Origin: Physella acuta | Lineage: Eukaryota > Mollusca > Gastropoda > Physidae | DNA: 64,000 bases | Direction of reading: 5' to 3' | Assembly: GCF_028476545.1 (NCBI RefSeq) | Contig: NW_026731891.1 | Span: forward strand, 374,501 to 438,500 | Shown: piece after piece, positions 13,501-21,139 of the stretch | Layout: every line of letters begins with the position of its first letter | How positions within the stretch are numbered: the stretch's first letter is position 1 | Notes under the pieces: model-generated | Told to the model about the DNA's origin: nothing | Seen by the model: the letters and a program-made list of their open reading frames with translations, nothing else | Database searches by the model: none | Program-made: the position numbers and the translations under genes

Positions 13501-16500
13501 ATGGCATGTTTTCAATAGGCTCAAGTTATGGAATGTTTCAATAGTCTCAAGTTATGGTGTGTTTTCAATCAGCTTAAGTTATGGCATGTTTTTAATAGGC
13601 TCAAGTTATGGAATGTTTTCAATAGGCTCAAGTTATGGAATGTTTTCAATAGGCTCAAGTTATGGCATGTTTTCAATAGGCTCAAGTTATGGAATGTTTT
13701 CAATAGGCTCAAGTTATGGAATGTTTTCAATAGGCTCAAGTTATGGAATGTTTTCAATAGGCTCAAGTTATGGAATGTTTTCAATAGGCTCAAGTTATGG
13801 AATGTTTTCAATAGGCTCAAGTTATGGCATGTTTTCAATAGGCTCAAGTTATGGAATGTTTTCAATAGGCTCAAGTTGTGGTGTGTTTTCAATAGGCTCA
13901 AGTTATGGTGTGTTTTCAATAGGCTCAAGTTATGGAATGTTTTCAATAGGCTCAAGTTATGTTGTGTTTTCAATAGGCTCAAGTTATGGCATGTTTTCAA
14001 TAGGCTCAAGTTATGGCATGTTTTCAATAGGCTCAAGTTATGGAATGTTTTCAATAGGCTCAAGTTATGGAATGTTTTCAATAGGCTCAAGTTATGGCAT
14101 GTTTTCAATAGGCTCAAGTTATGGAATGTTTTCAATAGGCTCAAGTTATGGTGTGTTTTCAATAGGCTCAAGTTATGGTGTGTTTTCAATAGGCTCAAGT
14201 TATGGAATGTTTTCAATAGGCTCAAGTTATGGTGTGTTTTCAATAGGCTCAAGTTATGGCATGTTTTCAATAGGCTCAAGTTATGGCATGTTTTCAATAG
14301 GCTCAAGTTATGGTGTGTTTTCAATAGGCTCAAGTTATGGTGTGTTTTCAATAGGCTCAAGTTATGGAATGTTTTCAATAGGCTCAAGTTATGGCATTTT
14401 TTAATAGGCTCAAGTTATGGCATGTTTTTAATAGGCTCAGGTTATGGAATTTTTCAATAGGCTCAGGTTATGGCATGTTTTCAATAGGCTCAAGTTATGG
14501 AATGTTTTCAATAGGCTCAAGTTATGGCATGTTTTCAATAGGCTCAAGTTATGGCATTTTTTAATAGGCTCAAGTTATGGCATGTTTTCAATAGGCTCAA
14601 GTTATGGCATTTTTTAATAGGCTCAAGTTATGGCATTTTTTAATAGGCTCAAGTTATGGCATTTTTCAATAGGCTCAAGTTATGGAATGTTTTCAATAGG
14701 CTCAAGTTATGGCATGTTTTCAATAGGCTCAAGTTATGGAATGTTTCAATAGTCTCAAGTTATGGTGTGTTTTCAATCAGCTCAAGTTATGGCATGTTTT
14801 TAATAGGCTCAAGTTATGGAATGTTTTCAATAGGCTCAAGTTATGGCATGTTTTCAATAGGCTCAAGTTATGGAATGTTTTCAATAGGCTCAAGTTATGG
14901 AATGTTTTCAATAGGCTCAAGTTATGGAATGTTTTCAATAGGCTCAAGTTATGGAATGTTTTCAATAGGCTCAAGTAATGGAATGTTTTCAATAGGCTCA
15001 AGTTATGGCATGTTTTCAATAGGCTCAAGTTATGGAATGTTTTCAATAGGCTCAAGTTATGGTGTGTTTTCAATAGGCTCAAGTTATGGTGTGTTTTCAA
15101 TAGGCTCAAGTTATGGAATGTTTTCAATAGGCTCAAGTTATCGTGTGTTTTCAATAGGCTCAGGTTATGGCATGTTTTCAATAGGCTCAAGTTGAGACCT
15201 TGGGAATTATTTTGACTAGTTATTCCATGTTTTCAGTATTAAAAAGCTGGTTTGTAATGTTTGTAATTTAACACTGCACCTTTTTAAGCAATTGAAATAG
15301 TAAGATAAAAACAAATCAGATCTTATCTAGTACCAGAGAAAAGACATCTGTTGTTTATTTTAACACAATATTTTTATCAAGTTTTAAAAAGCTCATGTTT
15401 TTATCTTCTGACATGTCAAGTTTTAGAATGCCCATGTTTGTTTGTTTTTTCTCTGACTCAACATGTCAAGTTTTAGAATGTCCATGTTTGTTTGTTTTTT
15501 CTCTGACTTAACATGTCAAGTTTTAGAATGTCCATGTTTGTTTGTTTTTTCTCTGACTCAACATGTCAAGTTTTAGAATGTCCATGTTTGTTTGTTTTTT
15601 CTCTGACTCAACATGTCAAGTTTTAGAATGTCCATGTTTGTTTTTTCTCTGACTCAACATGTCAAGTTTTAGAATGTCCATGTTTGTTTTTTCTCTGACT
15701 CAACATGTCAAGTTTTAGAATGTCCATGTTTGTTTGTTTTTTCTCTGACTCAACATGTCAAGTTTTAGAATGTCCATGTTTGTTTTTTCTCTGACTCAAC
15801 ATGTCAAGTTTTAGAATGTCCATGTTTGTTTGTTTTTTCTCTGACTCAACATGTCAAGTTTTAGAATGCCCATGTTTGTTTGTTTTTTCTCTGACTCAAC
15901 ATGTCAAGTTTTAGAATGTCCATGTTTGTTTGTTTTTTCTCTGACTTAACATGTCAAGTTTTAGAATGTCCATGTTTGTTTTTTCTCTGACTCAACATGT
16001 CAAGTTTTAGAATGTCCATGTTTGTTTTTTCTCTGACTCAACATGTCAAGTTTTAGAATGTCCATGTTTGTTTGTTTTTTCTCTGACTCAACATGTCAAG
16101 TTTTAGAATGTCCATGTTTGTTTGTTTTTTCTCTGACTCAACATGTCAAGTTTTAGAATGTCCATGTTTGTTTGTTTTTTCTCTGACTCAACATGTCAAG
16201 TTTTAGAATGTCCATGTTTGTTTTTTCTCTGACTCAACATGTCAAGTTTTAGAATGTCCATGTTTGTTTGTTTTTTCTCTGACTCAACATGTCAAGTTTT
16301 AGAATGTTCATGTTTGTTTGTTTAAAACAGTCCTACAGTGCATCACTTTTGATTCTAATGTAAGTTGAGCAATAAATCAATCAAACTAATTTTAGCAACT
16401 TCACTTAAGTTGCTTTGGTGAAGTGGCTCTTGCAGCTAAAGTAATGAGACATGACTAAGTCAGATTCACCTTAGAGCTGGCATGTACTGAGTCATGTTTG

Positions 16501-19500
16501 ACATGATTGATCAGTTAAAAATTCCTGTATCAGCAAGGACCAACACACAAAGATTGTCATAAAAAATTCCTGTATCAGCAAGGACCAACACACAAAGATT
16601 GTCATAAAAAATTCCTGTATCAGCAAGGACCATCACACAAAGATTGTCATAAAAAATTCCTGTATCAGCAAGGACCAACACACAAAGATTGTCATAAAAA
16701 ATTCCTGTATCAGCAAGGACCATCACACAAAGATTGTCAAAAAACCTGGCCTATATAAGCTGGCAACAACAGTAAGTTGCCTGGTACATGTGTATAGAGT
16801 TTCTCTTAGCTTATCACTGCTCATTATTTGGTTTTTGGTCATCAGCCACAAGACTAGCAACATGATCATCTTATTTGTAATGGCCATTGTCTGTAGCATG
16901 AGCTTCACAACTGCTGCAAGTGAGTACAGTATACAACATACAGCCCATCCAACACACAGCCCATCCAACACACAGCCCATCCAACACACAGCCCATCCAA
17001 CACACAGCCCATCCAACACACAGCCCATCCAACACACAGCCCATCCAACACACAGCCCATCCAACACACAGCCCATCCAACACACAGCCCATCCAACACA
17101 CAGTACACAATACATATTTTATACTGCATGTAATTGTTGTGTCTTTAGCTGCTGATTGTATGCACATGATTGTTGTGTCTTTAGCTGCTGATTGTATTTA
17201 ATGATTGTTGTGTCTTTAGCTGCTGATTGTATGCACATGATTGCTGTGTCTTTAGCTGCTGATTGTATTTAATGATTGTTGTGTCTTTAGCTGCTGATTG
17301 TTTTCACATGATTGCTGTGTCTTTAGCTGCTGCCTGTATTCACATGATTGTTGTGTCTTTAGCTGCTGATTGTATTTAATGATTGTTGTGTCTTTAGCTG
17401 CTGATTGTATTTAATGATTGTTGTGTCTTTAGCTGCTGACTGTATTCATGGAGCTACAGCTTGTGCTCATCACACACTGGTGTCTTCAGAAAATGGAGAG
17501 GTAGGGTGTAGATAGGTTTTTTCAATATGTAGGTTTTATCTAGACAGGTTTTATCTAGACAGGTTTTATCTAGACAGGTTTTATCTAGACAGGTTTTATC
17601 TAGACAGGTTTTATTGGTTTGATGGTCGAACTAATTAGAGATTTTAAAAGATTTATTTTTGTATTTGTGTAGGTGTTTTGCTGCGATGACAGTTATACTA
17701 ACATAGCTGCAGGATCGTCAACAATTAACGGCGTGACACACACTGTTTGCATGTGTCATAACTAAACATGGCTTTAAAACTGAAATTCTACTGAAAAATT
17801 AAAGGTCCGAAATCTGACAAATTGTTTTCACCAAAACAAATCTAAATTAACATTTACAGGGAGATGGAATGATGGGAGACACAGAGGCCAATACACAGAC
17901 AAAGGTTTTCACCTGTAATAGCTCTCCACATAGATCTGAATCCTCCCCTGATCTCCATGCACGCCGCAAAAAAGCAAAGGCAAAACTAAGGGCGGCCCTT
18001 GAGCCAACTCTGGCTAGCCCCATTGTGGCTTTTTCTACTGGCTTTACCAAAGTGCTGGAACAAAATGTAGGGCTTTATCATGTGTAAAACATATCTAAAT
18101 GCTTTATCAAAGTGGTAAAGCAAATGTTAGGGCTTATCAAAGTGGTAAAGCAAATGTTAGGGCTTATCAAAGTGATAAAGCAAATGTTAGGGCTTATCAA
18201 AGTGGTAAAGCAAATGTTAGGGCTTATCAAAGTGATAAAGCAAATGTTAGGGCTTATCAAAGTGGTAAAGCAAATGTTAGGGCTTATCAAAGTGGTAAAG
18301 CAAATGTTAGGGCTTATCAAAGTGATAAAGCAAATGTTAGGGCTTATCAAAGTGGTAAAGCAAATGTTAGGGCTTATCAAAGTGGTAAAGCAAATGTTAG
18401 GGCTTATCAAAGTGGTAAAGCAAATGTTAGGGCTTATCAAAGTGGTAAAGCAAATGTTAGGGCTTATCAAAGTGGTAAAGCAAATGTTAGGGCTTATCAA
18501 AGTGATAAAGCAAATGTTAGGGCTTATCAAAGTGGTAAAGCAAATGTTAGGGCTTATCAAAGTGGTAAACCAAATGTTAGGGCTTATCAAAGTGGAAAAT
18601 AGATGCAAATGTAGAGGGGTAGTGTGTGTTCAATACCTTTTTTGCTTGTTAAGATTGCTCTGATTAGCCTGTCGCTTCTTTGATGGGGCTCTGCGTTCAG
18701 CTTGGTTCTGTCTGCAAAGAGCTGTGAAGTAGCGCTCCAATACAGCCAGGCGTTGCTGGAGTCTTGTCAAAGAAAGGGAAGAACTGAAGGCTTCCAGACT
18801 CATTTGCTGGTGCTCCTGGAGTAGGGACTGGAGGCACTGCTGCAACTTGTGGCCATCTGGGGGACATAGAGCTTAAATGTAGCAGGTAGCCATCTGGGGG
18901 ACATAGAGCTTAAATGTAGCAGGTAGCCAGCTGGGGGACATAGAGCTTAAATGTAGCAGGTAGCCATCTGGGGGACATAGAGCTTAAATGTAGCAGGTAG
19001 CCAGCTGGGGGACATAGAGCTTAAATGTAGCAGGTAGCCAGCTGGGGGACATAGAGCTTAAATGTAGCAGGTAGCCATCTGGGGGACATAGAGCTTAAAT
19101 GTAGCAGGTAGCCAGCTGGGGGACATAGAGCTTAAATGTAGCAGGTAGCCAGCTGGGGGACATAGAGCTTAAATGTAGCAGGTAGCCAGCTGGGGGACAT
19201 AGAGCTTAAATGTAGCAGGTAGCCATCTGGGGGACATAGAGCTTAAATGTAGCAGGTAGCCAGCTGGGGGACATAGAGCTTAAATGTAGCAGGTAGCCAG
19301 CTGGGGGACATAGAGCTTAAATGTAGCAGGTAGCCATCTGGGGGACATAGAGCTTAAATGTAGCAGGTAGCCAGCTGGGGGACATAGAGCTTAAATGTAG
19401 CAGGTAGCCAGCTGGGGGACATAGAGCTTAAATGTAGCAGGTAGCCAGCTGGGGGACATAGAGCTTAAATGTAGCAGGTAGCCAGCTGGGGGACATAGAG

Positions 19501-21057
19501 CTTAAATGTAGCAGGTAGCCAGCTGGGGGACATAGAGCTTAAATGTAGCAGGTAGCCAGCTGGGGGACATAGAGCTTAAATGTAGCAGGTAGCCAGCTGG
19601 GGGACATAGAGCTTAAATGTAGCAGGTAGCCAGCTGGGGGACATAGAGCTTAAATGTAGCAGGTAGCCAGCTGGGGGACATAGAGCTTAAATGTAGCAGG
19701 TAGCCAGCTGGGGGACATAGAGCTTAAATGTAGCAGGTAGCCATCTGGGGGACATAGAGCTTAAATGTAGCAGGTAGCCAGCTGGGGGACATAGAGCTTA
19801 AATGTAGCAGGTAGCCAGGTGGGGGACATAGAGCTTAAATGTAACAGGTAGCCATCTGGGGGACATAGAGCTTAAATGTAGCAGGTAGCCAGCTGGGGGA
19901 CATAGAGCTTAAATGTAGCAGGTAGCCAGCTGGGGGACATAGAGCTTAAATGTAGCAGGTAGCCAGCTGGGGGACATAGAGCTTAAATGTAGCAGGTAGC
20001 CAGCTGGGGGACATAGAGCTTAAATGTAGCAGGTAGCCATCTGGGGGACATATAGCTTAAATGTAGCAGGTAGCCAGCTGGGGGACATAGAGCTTAAATG
20101 TAGCAGGTAGCCAGCTGGGGGACATAGAGCTTAAATGTAGCAGGTAGCCAGCTGGGGGACATAGAGCTTAAATGTAGCAGGTAGCCAGCTGGGGGACATA
20201 GAGCTTAAATGTAGCAGGTAGCCAGCTGGGGGACATAGAGCTTAAATGTAGCAGGTAGCCAGCTGGGGGACATAGAGCTTAAATGTAGCAGGTAGCCAGC
20301 TGGGGGACATAGAGCTTAAATGTAGCAGGTAGCCAGCTGGGGGACATAGAGCTTAAATGTAGCAGGTAGCCAGCTGGGGGACATAGAGCTTAAATCTAGC
20401 AGGTAGCCAGCTGGGGGACATAGAGCTTAAATGTAGCAGGTAGCCAGCTGGGGGACATAGAGCTTAAATGTAGCAGGTAGCCAGCTGGGGGACATAGAGC
20501 TTAAATGTAGCAGGTAGCCAGCTGGGGGACATAGAGCTTAAATGTAGCAGGTAGCCAGCTGGGGGACATAGAGCTTAAATGTAGCAGGTAGCCAGGTGGG
20601 GGACATAGAGCTTAAATGTAACAGGTAGCCATCTGGGGGACATAGAGCTTAAATGTAGCAGGTAGCCAGCTGGGGGACATAGAGCTTAAATGTAGCAGGT
20701 AGCCAGCTGGGGGACATAGAGCTTAAATGTAGCAGGTAGCCAGCTGGGGGACATAGAGCTCTAGGCTGGAGCTTAATTATAAGACAAAGCTGAAGGCATA
20801 GTTTCAATAGGAAAACAAAGAGCTGGAGATACAAGCTTGATTATGTAGGTCTGTACCTGGCTGTTGGCCCCATGTCCAGCTGTCTATCATAGGCTGTGAT
20901 GGGGGAGGCATGGTGTGCTGTTCATGAACCAGTGTTTCTTCCTCTTTGTCCAACTGTTGGCAGGGTGGGCAGTTGCAGCCATTTTTAGGTCCACAGTGAC
21001 CGTCACAACAACTACATGACAACACCTTCATACCACAGTAGAATTTGCCAGTCTCCC
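4317..21057 (-). CDS. HERC2: HERC2 E3 ubiquitin ligase, partial gene (five internal exons)
   Basis: Minus-strand gene model with exons 20857-21057, 18637-18856, 17913-18054, 5285-5406 and 4317-4593. The junction phases are consistent (1, 1, 2, 0, 2, 0), giving one uninterrupted frame of 321 codons. The encoded blocks follow human HERC2 order from the IDSW/LDSW motif to the end of the N-terminal helical region before RCC1-like domain 1. HERC2 is a HECT-type ubiquitin ligase of nearly 5,000 residues acting in DNA-damage responses and protein turnover. Only its N-terminal scaffold is here; the RCC1-like, Cyt-b5, ZZ and HECT domains would lie beyond the left edge. The start codon and first exon were not found. 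Identification rests on remembered human sequence, with one stretch of more than 20 residues nearly identical, and was not made by alignment. Confidence 0.93.
4635..4862. repeat. 38-bp minisatellite, about 6 units
   Basis: Units of 36-38 bp with the core AATATTGCCTGAATGTCAG and TATGACTAATGTATGTGTG. The array lies in the HERC2 intron, about 40 bp upstream of the acceptor of the 4317-4593 exon in the gene's orientation, so it borders the branch-point region. Confidence 0.9.
4863..5284. other. HERC2 intron, mostly unique, AT-rich
   Basis: Contains two or three imperfect copies of a TTAGGATAACAGA / TGTGGATGTGACCTGGATG motif at about 4905-5015, then AT-rich DNA. No coding or RNA signal seen. Confidence 0.6.
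5285..5406 (-). CDS. HERC2: HERC2 exon (human about 227-267)
   Basis: A short 122-bp exon with no start codon, so simple reading-frame scans miss it. It encodes [18 protein letters not shown] followed by [17 protein letters not shown] and HFVVAG. Human HERC2 reads ESLDALRALPEASLFDES and [20 protein letters not shown]. The acceptor is ATTGACCAG (AG at 5408-5407) and the donor is CTGG followed by GTAATC (GT at 5284-5283). It starts in phase 0, matching the end of the exon at 17913, and ends with two bases (GG) that the exon at 4593 completes as glycine. The pyrimidine tract before the acceptor is weak (TGTTGTATTGACCAG). The 27-bp array begins only about 15 bp beyond it. Confidence 0.95.
5422..15194. 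repeat. 27-bp satellite-like array, about 360 units, with higher-order repeats
   Basis: Unit AATAGGCTCAAGTTATGG plus a variable CATGTTTTC, AATGTTTTC, GTGTGTTTTC or CATTTTTT tail. The period of 27 equals nine codons and the consensus has no stop in several frames, so long frames open on both strands; none is a gene. Rare variants (a TAGTCTCAAG unit followed by a CAGCTTAAG unit) recur at about 6352, 7772, 8818, 10238, 11284, 13542 and 14750. Spacings of 1420 and 1046 bp alternate, a 2466-bp compound unit, before becoming irregular (2258, 1208). The whole array fills most of the HERC2 intron between the exons at 5406 and 17913. Confidence 0.97.
15195..15411. other. HERC2 intron, unique AT-rich stretch
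   Basis: No repeats above background and no coding signal. Its last 40 bp (AGCTCATGTTTTTATCTTC then TGACATGTCAAG) look like a diverged first unit of the array that follows. Confidence 0.5.
15412..16322. repeat. 50/46-bp minisatellite, about 18 units
   Basis: Unit core ACATGTCAAGTTTTAGAATG, TCCATGTTTG and TTTTTTCTCTGACTCA. Two length classes, 50 and 46 bp, differ by one TTTG in a TTTG/TTTT run, which points to slippage within units as well as unit gain. Lies upstream of the nested gene. Confidence 0.95.
16323..16516 (+). promoter_or_regulatory. candidate upstream region of the nested gene
   Basis: Unique DNA between two minisatellites. Visible motifs are the palindrome TGACTAAGTCA at 16452-16462 and an exact AP-1 type TGAGTCA at 16488-16494, about 265 bp upstream of the TATA box. 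Such motifs occur by chance, so a regulatory role is inference only. Confidence 0.25.
16517..16740. repeat. 45-bp tandem repeat, 5 units, next to the TATA box
   Basis: Units start with ATTCCTGTATCAGCAAGG at 16521, 16566, 16611, 16656 and 16701. They differ at one site (CCAACACAC or CCATCACAC) and end in AAAGATTGTCATAAAA. The array stops 12 bp before the TATA box of the nested gene, so any factor binding the unit would be bound five times at the core promoter. Confidence 0.93.
16752..16759 (+). promoter_or_regulatory. TATA box of the nested gene
   Basis: TATATAAG inside GCCTATATAAGCTGG. Transcription would start near 16780-16785. That leaves a leader of about 80 bases before the ATG at 16862. 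Confidence 0.7.
16862..17765 (+). CDS. small secreted six-cysteine protein, three exons, nested in a HERC2 intron
   Basis: Exons 16862-16919, 17433-17500 and 17673-17765 (stop TAA 17763-17765) encode 72 residues. Exon 1 is a signal peptide, [19 protein letters not shown], with A at -3 of the ATG. The donor is CAA followed by GTGAGT. The acceptor for exon 2 is GTGTCTTTAG and its donor is GAG followed by GTAGGG. The acceptor for exon 3 is TTTGTGTAG. Phases (1, then 0) fit. The mature part has six cysteines spaced C-x6-C-x14-CC-x21-C-x-C and ends VCMCHN. That order, C-C-CC-C-C, is the one used by many disulfide-rich mollusc peptides, including inhibitor cystine knots, but the last loops are unlike a typical knot. 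The C-terminal half faintly recalls a von Willebrand C half-domain. A GTG-initiated extension to 16790 exists, but the ATG fits the TATA distance and the signal peptide. Family and function are unknown to me. Confidence 0.78.
16930..17104. repeat. 16-bp minisatellite, about 11 units, in intron 1 of the nested gene
   Basis: Unit CCAACACACAGCCCAT, nearly perfect, starting about 12 bp after the exon 1 donor. The minus-strand frames rich in [10 protein letters not shown] are artefacts of this unit. Confidence 0.95.
17128..17445 (+). repeat. 35/36-bp array of duplicated 3' splice sites (nine copies)
   Basis: Unit TGATTGTTGTGTCTTTAG followed by CTGCTGATTGTATTTAA. The AG dinucleotides end at 17148, 17184, 17219, 17255, 17290, 17326, 17362, 17397 and 17432. 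The last is the true acceptor of exon 2 of the nested gene, whose first 13 bases, CTGCTGACTGTAT, are the template of the repeat. The other eight copies therefore carry a pyrimidine tract, AG and the head of the exon. Spliced in phase 1, each of them reaches an in-frame TAA before the real exon. Confidence 0.9.
17526..17612. repeat. 15-bp minisatellite, about 5 units, in intron 2 of the nested gene
   Basis: Unit TCTAGACAGGTTTTA, nearly perfect, about 30 bp after the exon 2 donor. Confidence 0.92.
17798..17803 (+). terminator. poly(A) signal of the nested gene
   Basis: ATTAAA, 33 bp after the stop codon. Cleavage would fall near 17815-17825, before the opposite-strand HERC2 donor at 17912, so the two mature transcripts need not overlap in exons. 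Confidence 0.55.
17913..18054 (-). CDS. HERC2: HERC2 exon, most conserved block (human about 175-226)
   Basis: The 142-bp exon encodes [18 protein letters not shown], then [20 protein letters not shown] and SDLCGELLQ. Human HERC2 is identical over the [20 protein letters not shown] run and differs by a few residues in the rest, which makes this the strongest single evidence for HERC2 over HERC1. The acceptor is TTTTGTTCCAG (AG at 18056-18055). One base completes the AG carried from the exon at 18637, giving serine. The donor is TTACAG followed by GTGAAA (GT at 17912-17911), phase 0. Confidence 0.96.
18040..18600. repeat. 30-bp minisatellite, about 17 units, derived from an exon-intron boundary
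   Basis: Unit GGCTTATCAAAGTGGTAAAG plus CAAATGTTAG from about 18101. The stretch 18040-18078, which spans the acceptor of the HERC2 exon ending at 18054, aligns to the unit: GGCTTTACCAAAGTG, then GAACAAAATGTAGGGCTTTA. The array thus copies the first 14 bases of the exon plus the intron end. In the copies the acceptor TTCCAG has become CTTTAC, so the splice dinucleotide is lost. The period is ten codons, hence open frames on both strands; none is coding. Confidence 0.9.
18637..18856 (-). CDS. HERC2: HERC2 exon (human about 108-170)
   Basis: The 220-bp exon encodes [18 protein letters not shown], a serine-rich link, then [18 protein letters not shown] and a basic tail [19 protein letters not shown]. 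Human HERC2 has NELKECLSVLVKEQQ and LSALRLKQRLVILERYFIAL. The acceptor is TGTCCCCCAG (AG at 18858-18857); its first two bases complete GAT (D) with the G from the exon at 20857. The donor is AAAAAG followed by GTATTG (GT at 18636-18635). The acceptor is the first of about 51 tandem look-alikes. Confidence 0.93.
18850..20758 (-). repeat. 37-bp minisatellite, about 51 units, each a copy of a HERC2 3' splice site
   Basis: On the plus strand the unit is GGTAGCCAGCTGGGGGACAT, AGAGCTTAAATGTAGCA. Read on the HERC2 strand it is CTACATTTAAGCTCTATG, TCCCCCAG, then CTGGC or ATGGC. The first unit is the genuine acceptor plus the first bases (ATGGC) of the exon at 18856. Every following unit keeps branch-like sequence, pyrimidines, AG and the exon head. 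Units differ mainly at CATCTGG, CAGCTGG and CAGGTGG. Since 37 is not a multiple of three, use of a decoy shifts frame except every third unit. Confidence 0.96.
20857..21057 (-). CDS. HERC2: HERC2 exon with an eight-cysteine motif (ends at human about 107)
   Basis: The 201-bp exon starts at the acceptor TATCAACAG (AG at 21059-21058) and ends CAGCCAG followed by GTACAG (GT at 20856-20855). It encodes [19 protein letters not shown], then [20 protein letters not shown], an acidic link, and [13 protein letters not shown]. The last part matches KSILDSWVWGKQPD of human HERC2. The cysteine block, C-x6-C-x-CC-x3-C-x5-C-x-C-x2-C, looks like a zinc-binding knuckle and has no counterpart in the human protein as I remember it. 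It may be an invertebrate feature lost in vertebrates. The first base of the first codon comes from an upstream exon that was not located. Confidence 0.88.
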
Positions 21058-21139
21058 CTGTTGATAGGAAATACATTTCAGTTCTCTTTGGCTCTTTAAA
21101 TCTGTTCTTATTGTGACTACACTCCTACAAGCATAGCTC

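Noticed and set aside
5725-15195. Long frames of 9-residue repeats ([18 protein letters not shown] and the minus-strand [10 protein letters not shown])
   Set aside because: The 27-bp period keeps three frames open on both strands at once. The region is an intron of HERC2 and nothing suggests translation.
16723-17167. Cysteine- and tryptophan-rich minus-strand frames ([10 protein letters not shown])
   Set aside because: Product of the 16-bp repeat in intron 1 of the nested gene; no signal peptide or exon structure.
18078-18663. Repeat frames [20 protein letters not shown] and minus-strand [10 protein letters not shown]
   Set aside because: Artefact of the 30-bp array with a period of ten codons, inside a HERC2 intron.
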